From positions 62,001 to 126,000 of the forward strand of contig NZ_JAJGNJ010000001.1 of assembly GCF_020781835.1 (NCBI RefSeq): a stretch of DNA of 64,000 nucleotides, read 5' to 3'. The stretch comes from Microbacterium testaceum. GTDB taxonomy: Bacteria > Actinomycetota > Actinomycetes > Actinomycetales > Microbacteriaceae. Shown piece after piece: positions 52,661 to 61,371 of this stretch. The notes below the pieces were generated by a model. It did no database searches and was not told the origin of the DNA. It was given only the letters and a program-made list of their open reading frames with translations. The position numbers and the translations under genes were made by a program. Within the stretch, counting starts at the first letter, position 1; each line of letters starts with the position of its first letter.

Positions 52661-53890
52661 ATGACGGATGCCACACCCTCGGTGCCCTCGCTCCGACGCC
52701 ACAGCCTCGACGCCGTGCTCGCCTACGCGTGGGACGCCGAGGTCTTCACCGCGAGCGACGTGATGTCTGCCGTCGCGCTGACGCGGTCGACGACGATCGA
52801 CGTGATCGACGAACTCGTCGCCCGCGGGCTCCTGGTCGAGCTGCCGAACGCGCGCGCGGTCGGCGAGTACTCCAAGGGGCGCCCGGCTCGGCGCTTCGAG
52901 CTGCGCACCGACGCCGCCCTCGTCGTCGGAGTGGATGCCGGCCGCGGGCACGTGACCGCGACGGTCGCGGACCTGCGCGGAACCCCCGTCGCGTCCTCGC
53001 GCGTGTCGATCGACCCCGAACGCGACTCCCCCGAACGTCGACGCCGGGCGGCGGAGAAGGTCGTCGAGGCGACGCTCACGCGAGCGCACGCGTCGCGCGA
53101 CGACCTCGTCGCGATCTGCGTGGGCGTGCCCGCGCCCGTCGATCGCTCGGGCCGCTCCCCCGTGCACCACGACGGCTTCTGGCAGCGGATGAACCCGGAC
53201 TTCGTCGATACGTTCGCGTCGTGGGCGCCGGTGGTCCGCGTGGAGAACGACGCCTCGCTCGCCGCCGTCGCCGAGCACGCGCAGGGCGCGGCCGTCGGCT
53301 ACGACGATTTCGTGGCGCTCCTGGCCGGCGAGCGCTTCGGCGCCGGGATCTGGATGGACGGGAGACTCGTGCGGGGCGCGCACGGCGGCGCCGGCGAGAC
53401 CATCGCGTTCGACCGGGTCGAGGGCGTCGGCAGCGCCTACGGTCTCGCGCCGCGGTGCGTGGATGCCGCTCGCGCGGCGATCGCGGCGGGCACGCTGCCG
53501 GCCGGCAGCGTGCTGGCGCAGGTGCCGGCGGACGACCTGGATGCCAAGCAGGTGCTCGACCTCGCCGGCGCCGGCGACCCGGGGGCCCTGGCCGTCGCCG
53601 CCGAGGTCGGCGGGCAGCTCGCCATCGTGACGGGCCTGCTCGGCAGCCTGTTCGACGTCCGCAGGGTCGTAATCTCCGGCGCGATCGCCGCCGGCGCGGC
53701 GCCGATCATCGACGCGGCCTCCGAGGTCGTCCCGACGACCCTGCACCTCCCTCCGCCCGAGATCGTCGCCTCCCCGTTGGGGGCGGACATCGTCTCGACG
53801 GGCGCCGTGGCCGCCGCGATCGAGGCGACCCGCGCGCGCGCGATCGACCTCGCCCCCTTCGCCCTCCCCGCCGAACGGGCGCGGGCCTGA
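52661..53890 (+). CDS. ROK-family transcriptional regulator
   Basis: A 409-residue regulator: winged helix with FTASDVMSAVALTRSTTIDV and a LVARGLLVEL turn, then ROK domain ALVVGVDAGRGHVTATVADL, ICVGVPAPVDRSG, VENDASLAAVAEHAQGAAVG and GAGIWMDGRLVRGAHGGAGE. As in the other ROK gene here, the CxCGxxGC zinc cluster is not visible. Divergent from the alpha-glucoside ABC operon, it probably represses or activates that operon through the inverted repeat at 52588-52617. The GH13 gene downstream at 54031 may be in the same regulon. Confidence 0.9.
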   Translation: MTDATPSVPSLRRHSLDAVLAYAWDAEVFTASDVMSAVALTRSTTIDVIDELVARGLLVELPNARAVGEYSKGRPARRFELRTDAALVVGVDAGRGHVTATVADLRGTPVASSRVSIDPERDSPERRRRAAEKVVEATLTRAHASRDDLVAICVGVPAPVDRSGRSPVHHDGFWQRMNPDFVDTFASWAPVVRVENDASLAAVAEHAQGAAVGYDDFVALLAGERFGAGIWMDGRLVRGAHGGAGETIAFDRVEGVGSAYGLAPRCVDAARAAIAAGTLPAGSVLAQVPADDLDAKQVLDLAGAGDPGALAVAAEVGGQLAIVTGLLGSLFDVRRVVISGAIAAGAAPIIDAASEVVPTTLHLPPPEIVASPLGADIVSTGAVAAAIEATRARAIDLAPFALPAERARA

Positions 53891-54030
53891 CGGTGCTGAT
53901 CGGCCGGAGCGTCGGGCGCGGCAACGCACCGCGCCACGCGCCTTAGCACGACCGGCGCCTCTCGCCGAGCCGATCCGGCGCGGCGCGCGCGTCGGGTAGC
54001 GTCGCCCCGAGCGACCCGCGAAGGAGCACC

Positions 54031-55320
54031 ATGCCGACCTGGCCCGAGCACGTCTTCTGGTGGCACGTCTACCCGCTGGGGTTCGTCGGCGCCCCGATCC
54101 GCGACGGCGTCGACCCGAACGCGGCACCCGTGCATCGCCTCGACCGCCTCGAGCCCTGGCTCGATCACGTGATCGAGCTGGGGCTGAACGGCCTGCTCCT
54201 CGGTCCGGTCTTCGCATCCGAGACGCACGGATACGACACCGTCGATCACTTCCGCGTCGATCCGCGGCTCGGCGACGACGCCGACATGGACCGGCTCATT
54301 TCCGCGGCGAAGGCTCGTGGCATCCGGGTGCTCTTCGACGGCGTCTTCAACCACGTCGGCCGCGCCCATCCTGCGTTCCGGGCGGTGCTCGACGGGGGCG
54401 ACGCGACGCTGTTCCGCGGTGCATGGGTCGACGGCCGGTTCGAGCCCGAGGTCTTCGAGGGGCACGGCGCTCTCGTGGCGCTGGACCACTCCGCCGACAC
54501 CACCGTCGACCTCGTCGTCGACGTCATGAGCCACTGGCTCGCGCGCGGAATCGACGGCTGGAGACTGGATGCCGCCTACGCGGTGCCGCCGGAGTTCTGG
54601 GCGCGGGTGCTCCCCCGCGTGCGCGAGCGGTTCCCCGAGGCGTGGTTCGTCGGCGAGGTCATCCACGGAGACGGGCCGGCCATCGTGAACGCCTCGACCA
54701 TGGACTCCCTCACGCAGTACGAGCTGTGGCAGGGGATCTGGCACGGAATCGCCGACGGCAACTTCTTCGAGCTGAGTCACGCGATCGAGCGCCACGACGA
54801 GCTGCTCGCGACCTACGTTCCGCAGACGTTCGTCGGCAACCACGACGTCACCCGCATCGCCTCCGCGGTGGGGCCGGACCTCGTCCCGCACGCCCTCGCC
54901 GTGCTGTTCGCGGTGGGCGGCACACCGTCGGTGTACGCCGGCGACGAGTTCGGCTGGACCGCCGTGAAGGAGGAGCGGCTCGGCGGCGACGACGCCGTAC
55001 GGCCGGAGTTCCCCGCGGCCCCGGGTGAGGTGGCCGACGTCGACGAGCGCATCCTCGACGCGCATCGCGCGCTCATCGCGCTGCGTCGGCGGCATCCGTG
55101 GCTCTGGCGCGCGCGCACCGACGTGGTCGAGGTGGCCAACGACACGCTCGTCCTGCGCACCGCGGTGGACGCCGAGGCGATCGTTGTGGCTCTGAGTCTC
55201 CGGGATGCGCCCGTGTCCCTGCCCGCCGCCGACGCGGCGGCCGTGGTCGCCGGCGACGGCCCCCTCCGGAACGGTCGCGTCGATCTCCCCGCCCGCGGCT
55301 GGGCGGTGCTCGAGGGCTGA
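54031..55320 (+). CDS. Glycoside hydrolase family 13, amylase-like
   Basis: A 429-residue alpha-amylase family enzyme without signal peptide. Catalytic residues are visible: Asp in GIDGWRLDAAYAV, Glu in WFVGEVIHGDGPAI, Asp in TFVGNHDVTRIAS; region I is VLFDGVFNHVGRAHP. It is shorter than most alpha-glucosidases, but a small C-terminal beta domain (VVALSLRDAPVSLPAADAA) is present. It stands 140 bases after the ROK regulator on the same strand. Likely acts on small alpha-glucans or dextrins inside the cell; exact bond type unknown. Confidence 0.88.
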   Translation: MPTWPEHVFWWHVYPLGFVGAPIRDGVDPNAAPVHRLDRLEPWLDHVIELGLNGLLLGPVFASETHGYDTVDHFRVDPRLGDDADMDRLISAAKARGIRVLFDGVFNHVGRAHPAFRAVLDGGDATLFRGAWVDGRFEPEVFEGHGALVALDHSADTTVDLVVDVMSHWLARGIDGWRLDAAYAVPPEFWARVLPRVRERFPEAWFVGEVIHGDGPAIVNASTMDSLTQYELWQGIWHGIADGNFFELSHAIERHDELLATYVPQTFVGNHDVTRIASAVGPDLVPHALAVLFAVGGTPSVYAGDEFGWTAVKEERLGGDDAVRPEFPAAPGEVADVDERILDAHRALIALRRRHPWLWRARTDVVEVANDTLVLRTAVDAEAIVVALSLRDAPVSLPAADAAAVVAGDGPLRNGRVDLPARGWAVLEG

Positions 55321-55392
55321 CCCGTCGGTGTGTGTGTCGCCGGGTTTCGCGCTCGGGAGCCGTGCACGCCGACGTGGCATTACCGTCGAGGT

Positions 55393-55953
55393 ATGACTTC
55401 CCTCCCGCAGGAGCGATCCGAGAGCACCCCCAGCATCGGCACCGGGGTCACCGCCGACGACTTCAAGCGCGCGTTCCGCGGCCACCCCGGCGGTATCGCC
55501 GTCATCACCGCCTACGGCGAGCACGGCCCCGTGGCGCTCACCGCGTCATCGGTGTCGTCGGTCTCGGCCGACCCGCCGCTGCTGATCTTCTCGGTCTCGA
55601 GCCTGTCGTCCGCGACGCCCACGATCGTGGCGGCGTCCACGATCGTAGTGCACCTGCTCGACGCCGAGGACATCTCCCTCGCGCGCGCCGGCGCCACGAG
55701 CGGCCTCGACCGCTTCGCCGACACCTCGGCCTGGACGCGCCTGTCCACCGGGGAGCCGGTGTACCACGGCGTCCGCGCGTGGCTGCGGTGCGCGGTGGTC
55801 AGCCGGATGGATGCCGGCGGCTCGACGGTCATCGCCGCCCAGGCCCTGCAGGTCAACGTCGAGCGCGACCTCGAGCCCGGCGAGACGGGCGCCGCCCTGG
55901 TGTATCACAACCGCACGTGGCACCGTCTGGGCGACCACTCGCGCCTCGACTGA
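55393..55953 (+). CDS. Flavin reductase domain protein
   Basis: A 186-residue protein of the flavin reductase family (FMN-binding split barrel) that uses NAD(P)H to reduce FMN or to feed a partner monooxygenase. The motif order fits: FKRAFRGHPGGIAVITAYGE, ALTASSVSSVSADPPLLIF, then GLDRFADTSAWTRL and VYHNRTWHRLG at the end. No monooxygenase partner gene lies next to it; the downstream neighbour is the convergent DUF808 gene. Partner unknown. Confidence 0.85.
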   Translation: MTSLPQERSESTPSIGTGVTADDFKRAFRGHPGGIAVITAYGEHGPVALTASSVSSVSADPPLLIFSVSSLSSATPTIVAASTIVVHLLDAEDISLARAGATSGLDRFADTSAWTRLSTGEPVYHGVRAWLRCAVVSRMDAGGSTVIAAQALQVNVERDLEPGETGAALVYHNRTWHRLGDHSRLD

Positions 55954-55995
55954 CACCGCCGGGCCGTCACTGCCCCACGCGATCCGGGTACCGGG

Positions 55996-56889
55996 TCAGT
56001 GCGCGGCATCCGCCTTCTCGTCGCGCGAGAGCACGCGTCGGACGCCGGTGATCACACCGACGATGATCAGGCCGAGGACGAGCCCGAAGACCGCCGAGAT
56101 CGCGGTGTCGACGATCCACTCCACGACGGGTCCGGCGGCCTCGACGAGGTGCGTGAGGGCGTGCACGAGATCAAGGGGCCCGTGCCACAGGGTCTCGGCG
56201 AGATTCGCGACGACCAGGTGGCCGCCGACCCACAGCATCGCGACGGTTCCGACCACGCTGATGACGCGGAAGACGGCGGGCATGGATGCCACGACCCGGG
56301 CGCCGAACCGCCGGACCCCCCTCGCCGGGCTCTTCATGAAGCGCAACCCGATGTCGTCGATCTTGACCAGGAGCGCAACGGCACCGTAGACCAGCACCGT
56401 CATGCCGAGGCCGATGACCAGCAGCGCCCCGAGCGTCATCCAGATGCTGAAATCCGGGTCGAGGCTCGTCAGCGCGATGAGCATGATCTCCGTGCTGAGG
56501 ATCAGGTCGGTCCGGACAGCCCCGAACACGAGCTTGCGCTCATCCCGCGGGCCGTCGTCGGCGTGCTCGTGCGACACTCCGAACCACTCGAGCACCTTCT
56601 CCGCGCCCTCGAAGCACAGGAATCCGCCACCCACGATGAGGAGGAACGGCAGCACCGCCGGAGCGAAAGCCGTCAGCAGCAACGCGATCGGAATGATGAT
56701 GACGTACTTGTTGATGATGCTGCCGAGGGCGATCTTCCACACGACGGGCAGCTCGCGGGCCGGGGTGATCCCCTGCACGTACTGAGGCGTCACCGCGGCG
56801 TCGTCGATGACGACCCCTGCGGTCTTCGCGCTGGCCTTGAGGGCGGCGCTGAGGATGTCATCGACCACGGCGAGCAGACCGACGGACAT
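55996..56889 (-). CDS. DUF808 family membrane protein
   Basis: A 297-residue inner-membrane protein of the DUF808 (YedI-like) family, identified by LLAVVDDILSAALKASAKTA, GVVIDDAAVTPQYVQGI, FLLIVGGGFLCFEGAEKVLE and the DERKLVFGAVRTDLILSTEI segment. Five to six membrane segments are visible. Function of the family is unknown. It is a single gene, convergent with the flavin reductase gene and divergent from the MauE-like gene 169 bases away; that gap shows nothing I can name. Confidence 0.85.
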   Translation of the reverse strand: MSVGLLAVVDDILSAALKASAKTAGVVIDDAAVTPQYVQGITPARELPVVWKIALGSIINKYVIIIPIALLLTAFAPAVLPFLLIVGGGFLCFEGAEKVLEWFGVSHEHADDGPRDERKLVFGAVRTDLILSTEIMLIALTSLDPDFSIWMTLGALLVIGLGMTVLVYGAVALLVKIDDIGLRFMKSPARGVRRFGARVVASMPAVFRVISVVGTVAMLWVGGHLVVANLAETLWHGPLDLVHALTHLVEAAGPVVEWIVDTAISAVFGLVLGLIIVGVITGVRRVLSRDEKADAAH

Positions 56890-57058
56890 ACGCGATTCTC
56901 CCTGGGTGAACGGCTGGCGCGGGAGCCGCGCACAGTGACGGAGTCGTCAGAGCGACCCTAGCGGCCCCTCGCGACTCTTGGGCCGAGCGCCGCTTCACCC
57001 GCCCACCTCCCGGCTCCCTCCGGAAGCGTGTGCGGCGCGCCGGCCCGATCGTGGGCGG

Positions 57059-58033
57059 ATGCTCGCGCTCACCACGCTGCCGTCTCTGATCCTCGCCGTC
57101 GTGTTCGCCGTCAGCGGCGTCGGCAAGCTGCTCGACCTCGGCGCAGCGTCGTCCACGCTGCGCGCCCTGCGCATCACCGGTCTGCCGGCCGGCCCCACCG
57201 TGGGTGCCGTGGCCGCCGCCGAACTCGTCACCGCACTCGGTCTGCTGCTGGGCGCCGGTCCGACCGCCGTCGCCGCAGCGGCCGGCGCTCTGACACTGAC
57301 GCTGGTGTTCCTGGCGATCGGAGTGCGTGCACAGGCGCGGGCGTCGACGGACGACTGCGGATGCTTCGGGCGTGTGGCATCCACCCGGGTCGGTCCCGCC
57401 ATGACGGCGCGCAACGCGGCCCTCTCCGCACTCGCCGCGCTCTCCCTGCTCGGGGCGCTGGAGGAGCCCGCCCTCCCGGCGCTGGCCGTGCGCCTGCTGC
57501 TCTCGCCACTGCCGGCGATAGGCGCGCTCCTCAGCGCGGTCGCGGTCGCGGTCGTCGTCGCCTCGCTGCGCCGTCCGGAGGCTCCGAACCGGACAGGAGT
57601 CCCGGATGCCGCCCTGATCGCGCCCGAGGGCGAGGTCGTCGTCCCTCGCCAGCGCGCGTTGCGCGGACGCGCCCAGCTGCTGCTGTTCGTGCGGCGCGGA
57701 TGCAGCGCGTGCGAGAGCCTGATCGATCGGATGACCGGGGACCGGGACCGGCTCGAGACGCTCGTCGACGTGCGGCTGATCGTGGCCGTCGGCGATGGAT
57801 CGCCGTTGAGCAGCGCCGATGTCGGGCTGCACGCCGATCCGTCGGGCGAGTTCGCCGTGGCCCTCGGGATCCCGGCCGACCGTCCCGCCGGCGTCCTGTT
57901 GACCACCTCAGGCGGCCTGCTGCGGCCGATCGCGGTCGGCGGGGAGGAGACCGCGTCCCTGGTCGACACCGTTCTGGCGGCGGCGGCCGACGCCCGAACC
58001 CCGCGTTCCGACGAGGATCGTTCGACGCACTGA
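57059..58033 (+). CDS. MauE-like membrane domain fused to thioredoxin-like domain
   Basis: A 324-residue protein. Residues 1-175 have four to five membrane segments with the MauE/DoxX-like start LAVVFAVSGVGKLLDLGAAS and the cysteine pair DDCGCFGR. Residues 195-320 are a thioredoxin-like domain with a CSAC redox site in LLLFVRRGCSACESLIDR. MauE helps form disulphides in methylamine dehydrogenase maturation; here the combined protein probably moves electrons across the membrane to a thiol partner. No methylamine genes are near. ATG 57059 chosen. Confidence 0.75.
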   Translation: MLALTTLPSLILAVVFAVSGVGKLLDLGAASSTLRALRITGLPAGPTVGAVAAAELVTALGLLLGAGPTAVAAAAGALTLTLVFLAIGVRAQARASTDDCGCFGRVASTRVGPAMTARNAALSALAALSLLGALEEPALPALAVRLLLSPLPAIGALLSAVAVAVVVASLRRPEAPNRTGVPDAALIAPEGEVVVPRQRALRGRAQLLLFVRRGCSACESLIDRMTGDRDRLETLVDVRLIVAVGDGSPLSSADVGLHADPSGEFAVALGIPADRPAGVLLTTSGGLLRPIAVGGEETASLVDTVLAAAADARTPRSDEDRSTH

Positions 58034-58131
58034 GAAACGATGGTCCCGGCGATCCGACAATCGTCCCTATCGCGCCTCCGACGACCTGACTAGGGTGAAA
58101 TCCGTCCGGTTCCGGGAGGAAAGAGGCGCCC

Positions 58132-58722
58132 ATGTCGTTCATCACTCGAGGATTCTCCGGACGCCGCGCCGAGCGCGACCCCCGCCTTCCCCCCGGCCAG
58201 ACGCTGGTGGGTGACTGGCCGGTGCTGTCGGCCGGGCCCACCCCCGAGATCGACGCGGACGACTGGGAATTCGTCGTCCGTACCGAGAACGGCGACCACC
58301 GGTGGAACACCGCGCAACTGCAGGCGCTGGGGATGGAGGACATCACCGTCGACATCCACTGCGTCACGCACTGGACCAAGCTCGACATGCCGTGGCGCGG
58401 AGTGTCTCTCGACCGCATCTTCGCCGAGGTCGAGACCGCCCACGACTACGTCATGGCGCACTCCTACGGCGGGTACACCACGAACATCCCGCTGGACGAC
58501 CTGCTCGACGGCAAGAGCTGGATCGCGTTCGAGGCCGACGGGGAGCCGCTCACGCCTGAACACGGTGGACCGGCGCGCCTGCTCGTTCCGCACCTGTACT
58601 TCTGGAAGAGCGCGAAGTGGGTGCGCGGCCTCGTCACGATGCCCGACGACGACCCTGGCTTCTGGGAGCAGAACGGCTACCACCTGCACGGCGACCCATG
58701 GCAGGAGGAGCGGTACTGGTGA
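58132..58722 (+). CDS. Sulphite oxidase-like molybdopterin oxidoreductase
   Basis: A 196-residue protein with the sulphite-oxidase-type molybdopterin-binding fold and no signal peptide. The molybdenum-binding Cys is probably in DIHCVTHWTKLDMPWRGVSL, and VMAHSYGGYTTNIPLDDLLD and GGPARLLVPHLYFWKSAKWV are conserved segments. Small members of this family lack the haem and dimer domains, so a partner reductase is needed; the next gene encodes one and overlaps by 4 bases (GTGA). Substrate unknown. Confidence 0.9.
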   Translation: MSFITRGFSGRRAERDPRLPPGQTLVGDWPVLSAGPTPEIDADDWEFVVRTENGDHRWNTAQLQALGMEDITVDIHCVTHWTKLDMPWRGVSLDRIFAEVETAHDYVMAHSYGGYTTNIPLDDLLDGKSWIAFEADGEPLTPEHGGPARLLVPHLYFWKSAKWVRGLVTMPDDDPGFWEQNGYHLHGDPWQEERYW

Positions 58723-59459
58723 CGCGGCGCCCGACCGCCTGGCACGCCGCGACGGTCGCCGACGTCCGCGCCGAGACTCCGACGGCGAAGCGGATCGAAC
58801 TCGACGTGCCGACGTGGCCCGGGAACGACGCCGGCGCTCACCTCGACCTGCGCCTGACCGCACCCGACGGCTACCAGGCCTCGCGGTCGTACTCGATCGC
58901 GTCGTCGGGCGAAGGCACCCGCGTCCTCCTCGCCGTGGACGAGGTGCCCGAGGGCGAGGTCTCGCCGTTCCTCGTGCACGATCTGCGGGTCGGCGACCAG
59001 ATCGAGGTGCACGGTCCCTTGGGCGCGTTCTTCGTGTGGACCCCGCGCGCCGAGGAGTCGCCGCGGCCGGTGCAGCTGATCGCCGGCGGCTCGGGCGTCG
59101 TGCCGCTGTACGCGATGGCGCAGGCGCACGCGGACGCCGGCGATGCGAGCGAGTTCCGGCTTCTCTATTCGGTGCGTACCCCGGCCGACGTGTTCTTCGC
59201 CGACGAGCTGGCGGCGCTGGCAAACTCGGGCGCCGTGGAACTCGACCTCGTGTACACGCGCGCCGCTCCCCCCGAGGCATCCCTCCCTCCCGGCCGGCTG
59301 ACCCCCGAGCGTCTGCGCGGGGCGGCGGTGCCCGCCGACGAGAACCCCCGCGTGTACGTGTGCGGCCCGACCCCGTTCGTCGAGGCCGTCTCGCGCTGGC
59401 TCCTGGATGCCGGGCACCGGCCCGGCGACATCCGCACCGAGCGATTCGGAGGCTCGTGA
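58719..59459 (+). CDS. FAD/NAD-binding reductase partner of molybdenum protein
   Basis: A 246-residue ferredoxin-reductase-like protein: FAD-binding SRSYSIASSGEGTRV, NAD-binding LIAGGSGVVPLYAMAQ and the C-terminal VYVCGPTPFVEAVSRWLLDA. No iron-sulphur domain is attached. It should reduce or be reduced by the molybdopterin protein encoded just before it. Start GTG 58719 fixed by overlap; its stop overlaps the next gene start by one base (TGATG). Confidence 0.9.
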   Translation: MTRRPTAWHAATVADVRAETPTAKRIELDVPTWPGNDAGAHLDLRLTAPDGYQASRSYSIASSGEGTRVLLAVDEVPEGEVSPFLVHDLRVGDQIEVHGPLGAFFVWTPRAEESPRPVQLIAGGSGVVPLYAMAQAHADAGDASEFRLLYSVRTPADVFFADELAALANSGAVELDLVYTRAAPPEASLPPGRLTPERLRGAAVPADENPRVYVCGPTPFVEAVSRWLLDAGHRPGDIRTERFGGS

Positions 59460-59719
59460 TGGACGTTCTCGACGGCAACGCGCTGGCCGGCCGGTTGGCC
59501 GACCTCCTCGGATGGGATGCCACCGATTCGCCCGTCCGCTGCCGGGCGTGCGGAGACGGGGGCGCCGTCGCCCGAGTCGCGGTGTACGTGAGCGCGATGG
59601 GCGCCGTGGCCCGCTGCCGCGCGTGCGACGCCGTGCTGTTGACGATGGTGGATGCCGTCGGCGGACGATCGTGGATCGGGATGCCGGGCATCGACGCTCT
59701 CGAGGTGCGGCGGGGGTGA
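59459..59719 (+). CDS. DUF6510 small zinc-ribbon-like protein
   Basis: An 86-residue protein with two Cys-x2-Cys knuckles, CRACGDGG near residue 28 and CRACDAVL near 52, which together look like a zinc ribbon. This family (DUF6510) commonly follows the molybdopterin oxidoreductase and reductase genes in actinobacteria, as it does here, so it is probably an accessory of that enzyme. It may help cofactor insertion or assembly, but no function is established. Confidence 0.8.
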   Translation: MDVLDGNALAGRLADLLGWDATDSPVRCRACGDGGAVARVAVYVSAMGAVARCRACDAVLLTMVDAVGGRSWIGMPGIDALEVRRG

Positions 59720-59741
59720 TCCGGAGCGCCGGTGCTGGCGC

Positions 59742-60632
59742 TCATCCGCCGAACGGGAACACCGGCGCCCCTCCCACCGCTGCGGGTACGACGAAGACTC
59801 GACCGGCGAGGGGCTCGTCGTCCGCCGCGATGCCCTGACGTGAGGTCGTCACATACAGGACCGGGCGGTCGCCACCGCCGAATGCGCACGACGTGGGATT
59901 GGTCACGGGCAGCCGCACCACCTGGTCGAGTCGCCCGTCGGAGTCATATCGGTGCACCGCACCGCCGCCCCACATCGCGACCCACAGTCCGCCCTCGTCG
60001 TCCAGGGCCATCCCGTCGGGAGCGCCCGGAGCCTCGGCGTCGACCCGCGCGAACACCCGCGAGGCGCCGAACGCGCCGCGATCGGGGTCGTAGTCGTAGG
60101 CGCGGATCTCGCGGGTCAGGGTGTCGGCGTGCAGCGCCGTGGTGCCGGCATCCGTCCACACGAGTCCATTCGGGATCGACACCCCCTCGAGCGCGACGTG
60201 GACGGAGAGATCGGGCTCGAGACGGTACAGGCGCCCGCCGCCCGGGCGCATGTCGTAGGCCATCGAGCCGCAGAAGAAGCGTCCCGCCGCGTCGCACGCG
60301 CCCTCGTTCATCCGCACCGCGGGGTCGTTGAAAGCGCGGATGCGCTGCTGCACGCCGAGGTCGTCGTCGAGCAGCATGAACCCGCGTTCGACCGCGGCGA
60401 CGAACCCGCCGCCGCGGCGACGCCGGATCACACTCAGCACGTCCGCGACGTGCGTGCGCTCGACGGATGCCACTTCCCCGGCGTCGGCGACGGTGATCAG
60501 GTCGCCGGCGAGCATGTCGACGTGGCGCAGGGTGCCGGTCGCAGCATCCCAGAACGCGCCCTCGCCGTGGTCGACCGCGGAATCGCCGATCCAGCGGGCC
60601 CCCGACGCAGTCGTGAGGTCAGAGCCATCCAC
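59742..60632 (-). CDS. SMP-30/gluconolactonase-like lactonase
   Basis: A 296-residue six-bladed propeller hydrolase that opens sugar lactones. Metal ligands of the family are visible: Glu in VDHGEGAFWDAAT, Asn in IPNGLVWTDAGTTAL and Asp in APDGMALDDEGGLWVAMWGG. It is the last gene of the operon and its start overlaps the SDR stop by 14 bases. It probably hydrolyses the lactone made by the SDR enzyme upstream before the dehydratase acts. Confidence 0.9.
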   Translation of the reverse strand: MDGSDLTTASGARWIGDSAVDHGEGAFWDAATGTLRHVDMLAGDLITVADAGEVASVERTHVADVLSVIRRRRGGGFVAAVERGFMLLDDDLGVQQRIRAFNDPAVRMNEGACDAAGRFFCGSMAYDMRPGGGRLYRLEPDLSVHVALEGVSIPNGLVWTDAGTTALHADTLTREIRAYDYDPDRGAFGASRVFARVDAEAPGAPDGMALDDEGGLWVAMWGGGAVHRYDSDGRLDQVVRLPVTNPTSCAFGGGDRPVLYVTTSRQGIAADDEPLAGRVFVVPAAVGGAPVFPFGG

Positions 60633-61371
60633 CGTCGACCACCCACTTCTGCGCCGTGCACATCGCCGAGTCGTCGGCGGCCAGCCACAGCACCATCCGC
60701 GCCACGTCCGCCGGATACACCTTGTCCTCCAGGCTCTGACTCCGACGGATGTGCTCCTCTGCCTCGGGTGTCACCCAATCGCGCATCTGCCGCGCCGTCA
60801 TGACCCACCCGGGGATGACGCAGTTGACGCGGATCCGGTCGGGGCCGAGCTCGCGGGCGAGCGTGCGCGTGAGACCCTCGATGCCCGCCTTGGCCGTGAT
60901 GTATCCGACCAGGTCCTGCAGATCGATGTGGGCGCTGATCGACCCCATGTTGATGATCGAGCCACCGCCCGCCGCCCGCATCATCGGGGCGACCGCCCGC
61001 GCGGCGAAGAAGTGGTGACGGAGGTTCACCGCCTGCCGGTCGTCCCAGTAGGCAACGTCCAGCTCGTCGATCGTGTGGCGCAGGTCGTGCGCGGCGTTGT
61101 TGACGAGGATCTGCACGGGACCGAGATCGGCGGCGAACCGCGCGACGGCGTCTTCCAGCGCCGGGATGTCGCGCACGTCGCACGGGAGGAACCGCGCGGC
61201 CCCGCCCAGTTCCGCGGCGAGGGCCTCAGCCGCCGGCACGTCGATGTCGACGAACCCCACGCGGGCGCCCTGCGCGACGAGCTGGCGGACGATCTCCTCA
61301 CCGAGGCCGGTCGCACCGCCGCTGACGACCGCCACGCGACCCCGGAGGCTCGGGTAGCTCGCATATGTCAT
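60619..61371 (-). CDS. SDR-family sugar dehydrogenase
   Basis: A 250-residue short-chain dehydrogenase. Cofactor loop VAVVSGGATGLGEEIVRQL, VDID acidic end suggesting NAD preference, ILVNNAAHD, Ser in IINMGSISAH, and catalytic DLVGYITAKAGIEGLTRT. In its operon it is the likely aldose 1-dehydrogenase giving the aldonolactone. ATG 61371 overlaps the stop of the alcohol dehydrogenase gene (ATGA). Confidence 0.88.
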   Translation of the reverse strand: MTYASYPSLRGRVAVVSGGATGLGEEIVRQLVAQGARVGFVDIDVPAAEALAAELGGAARFLPCDVRDIPALEDAVARFAADLGPVQILVNNAAHDLRHTIDELDVAYWDDRQAVNLRHHFFAARAVAPMMRAAGGGSIINMGSISAHIDLQDLVGYITAKAGIEGLTRTLARELGPDRIRVNCVIPGWVMTARQMRDWVTPEAEEHIRRSQSLEDKVYPADVARMVLWLAADDSAMCTAQKWVVDGGWL

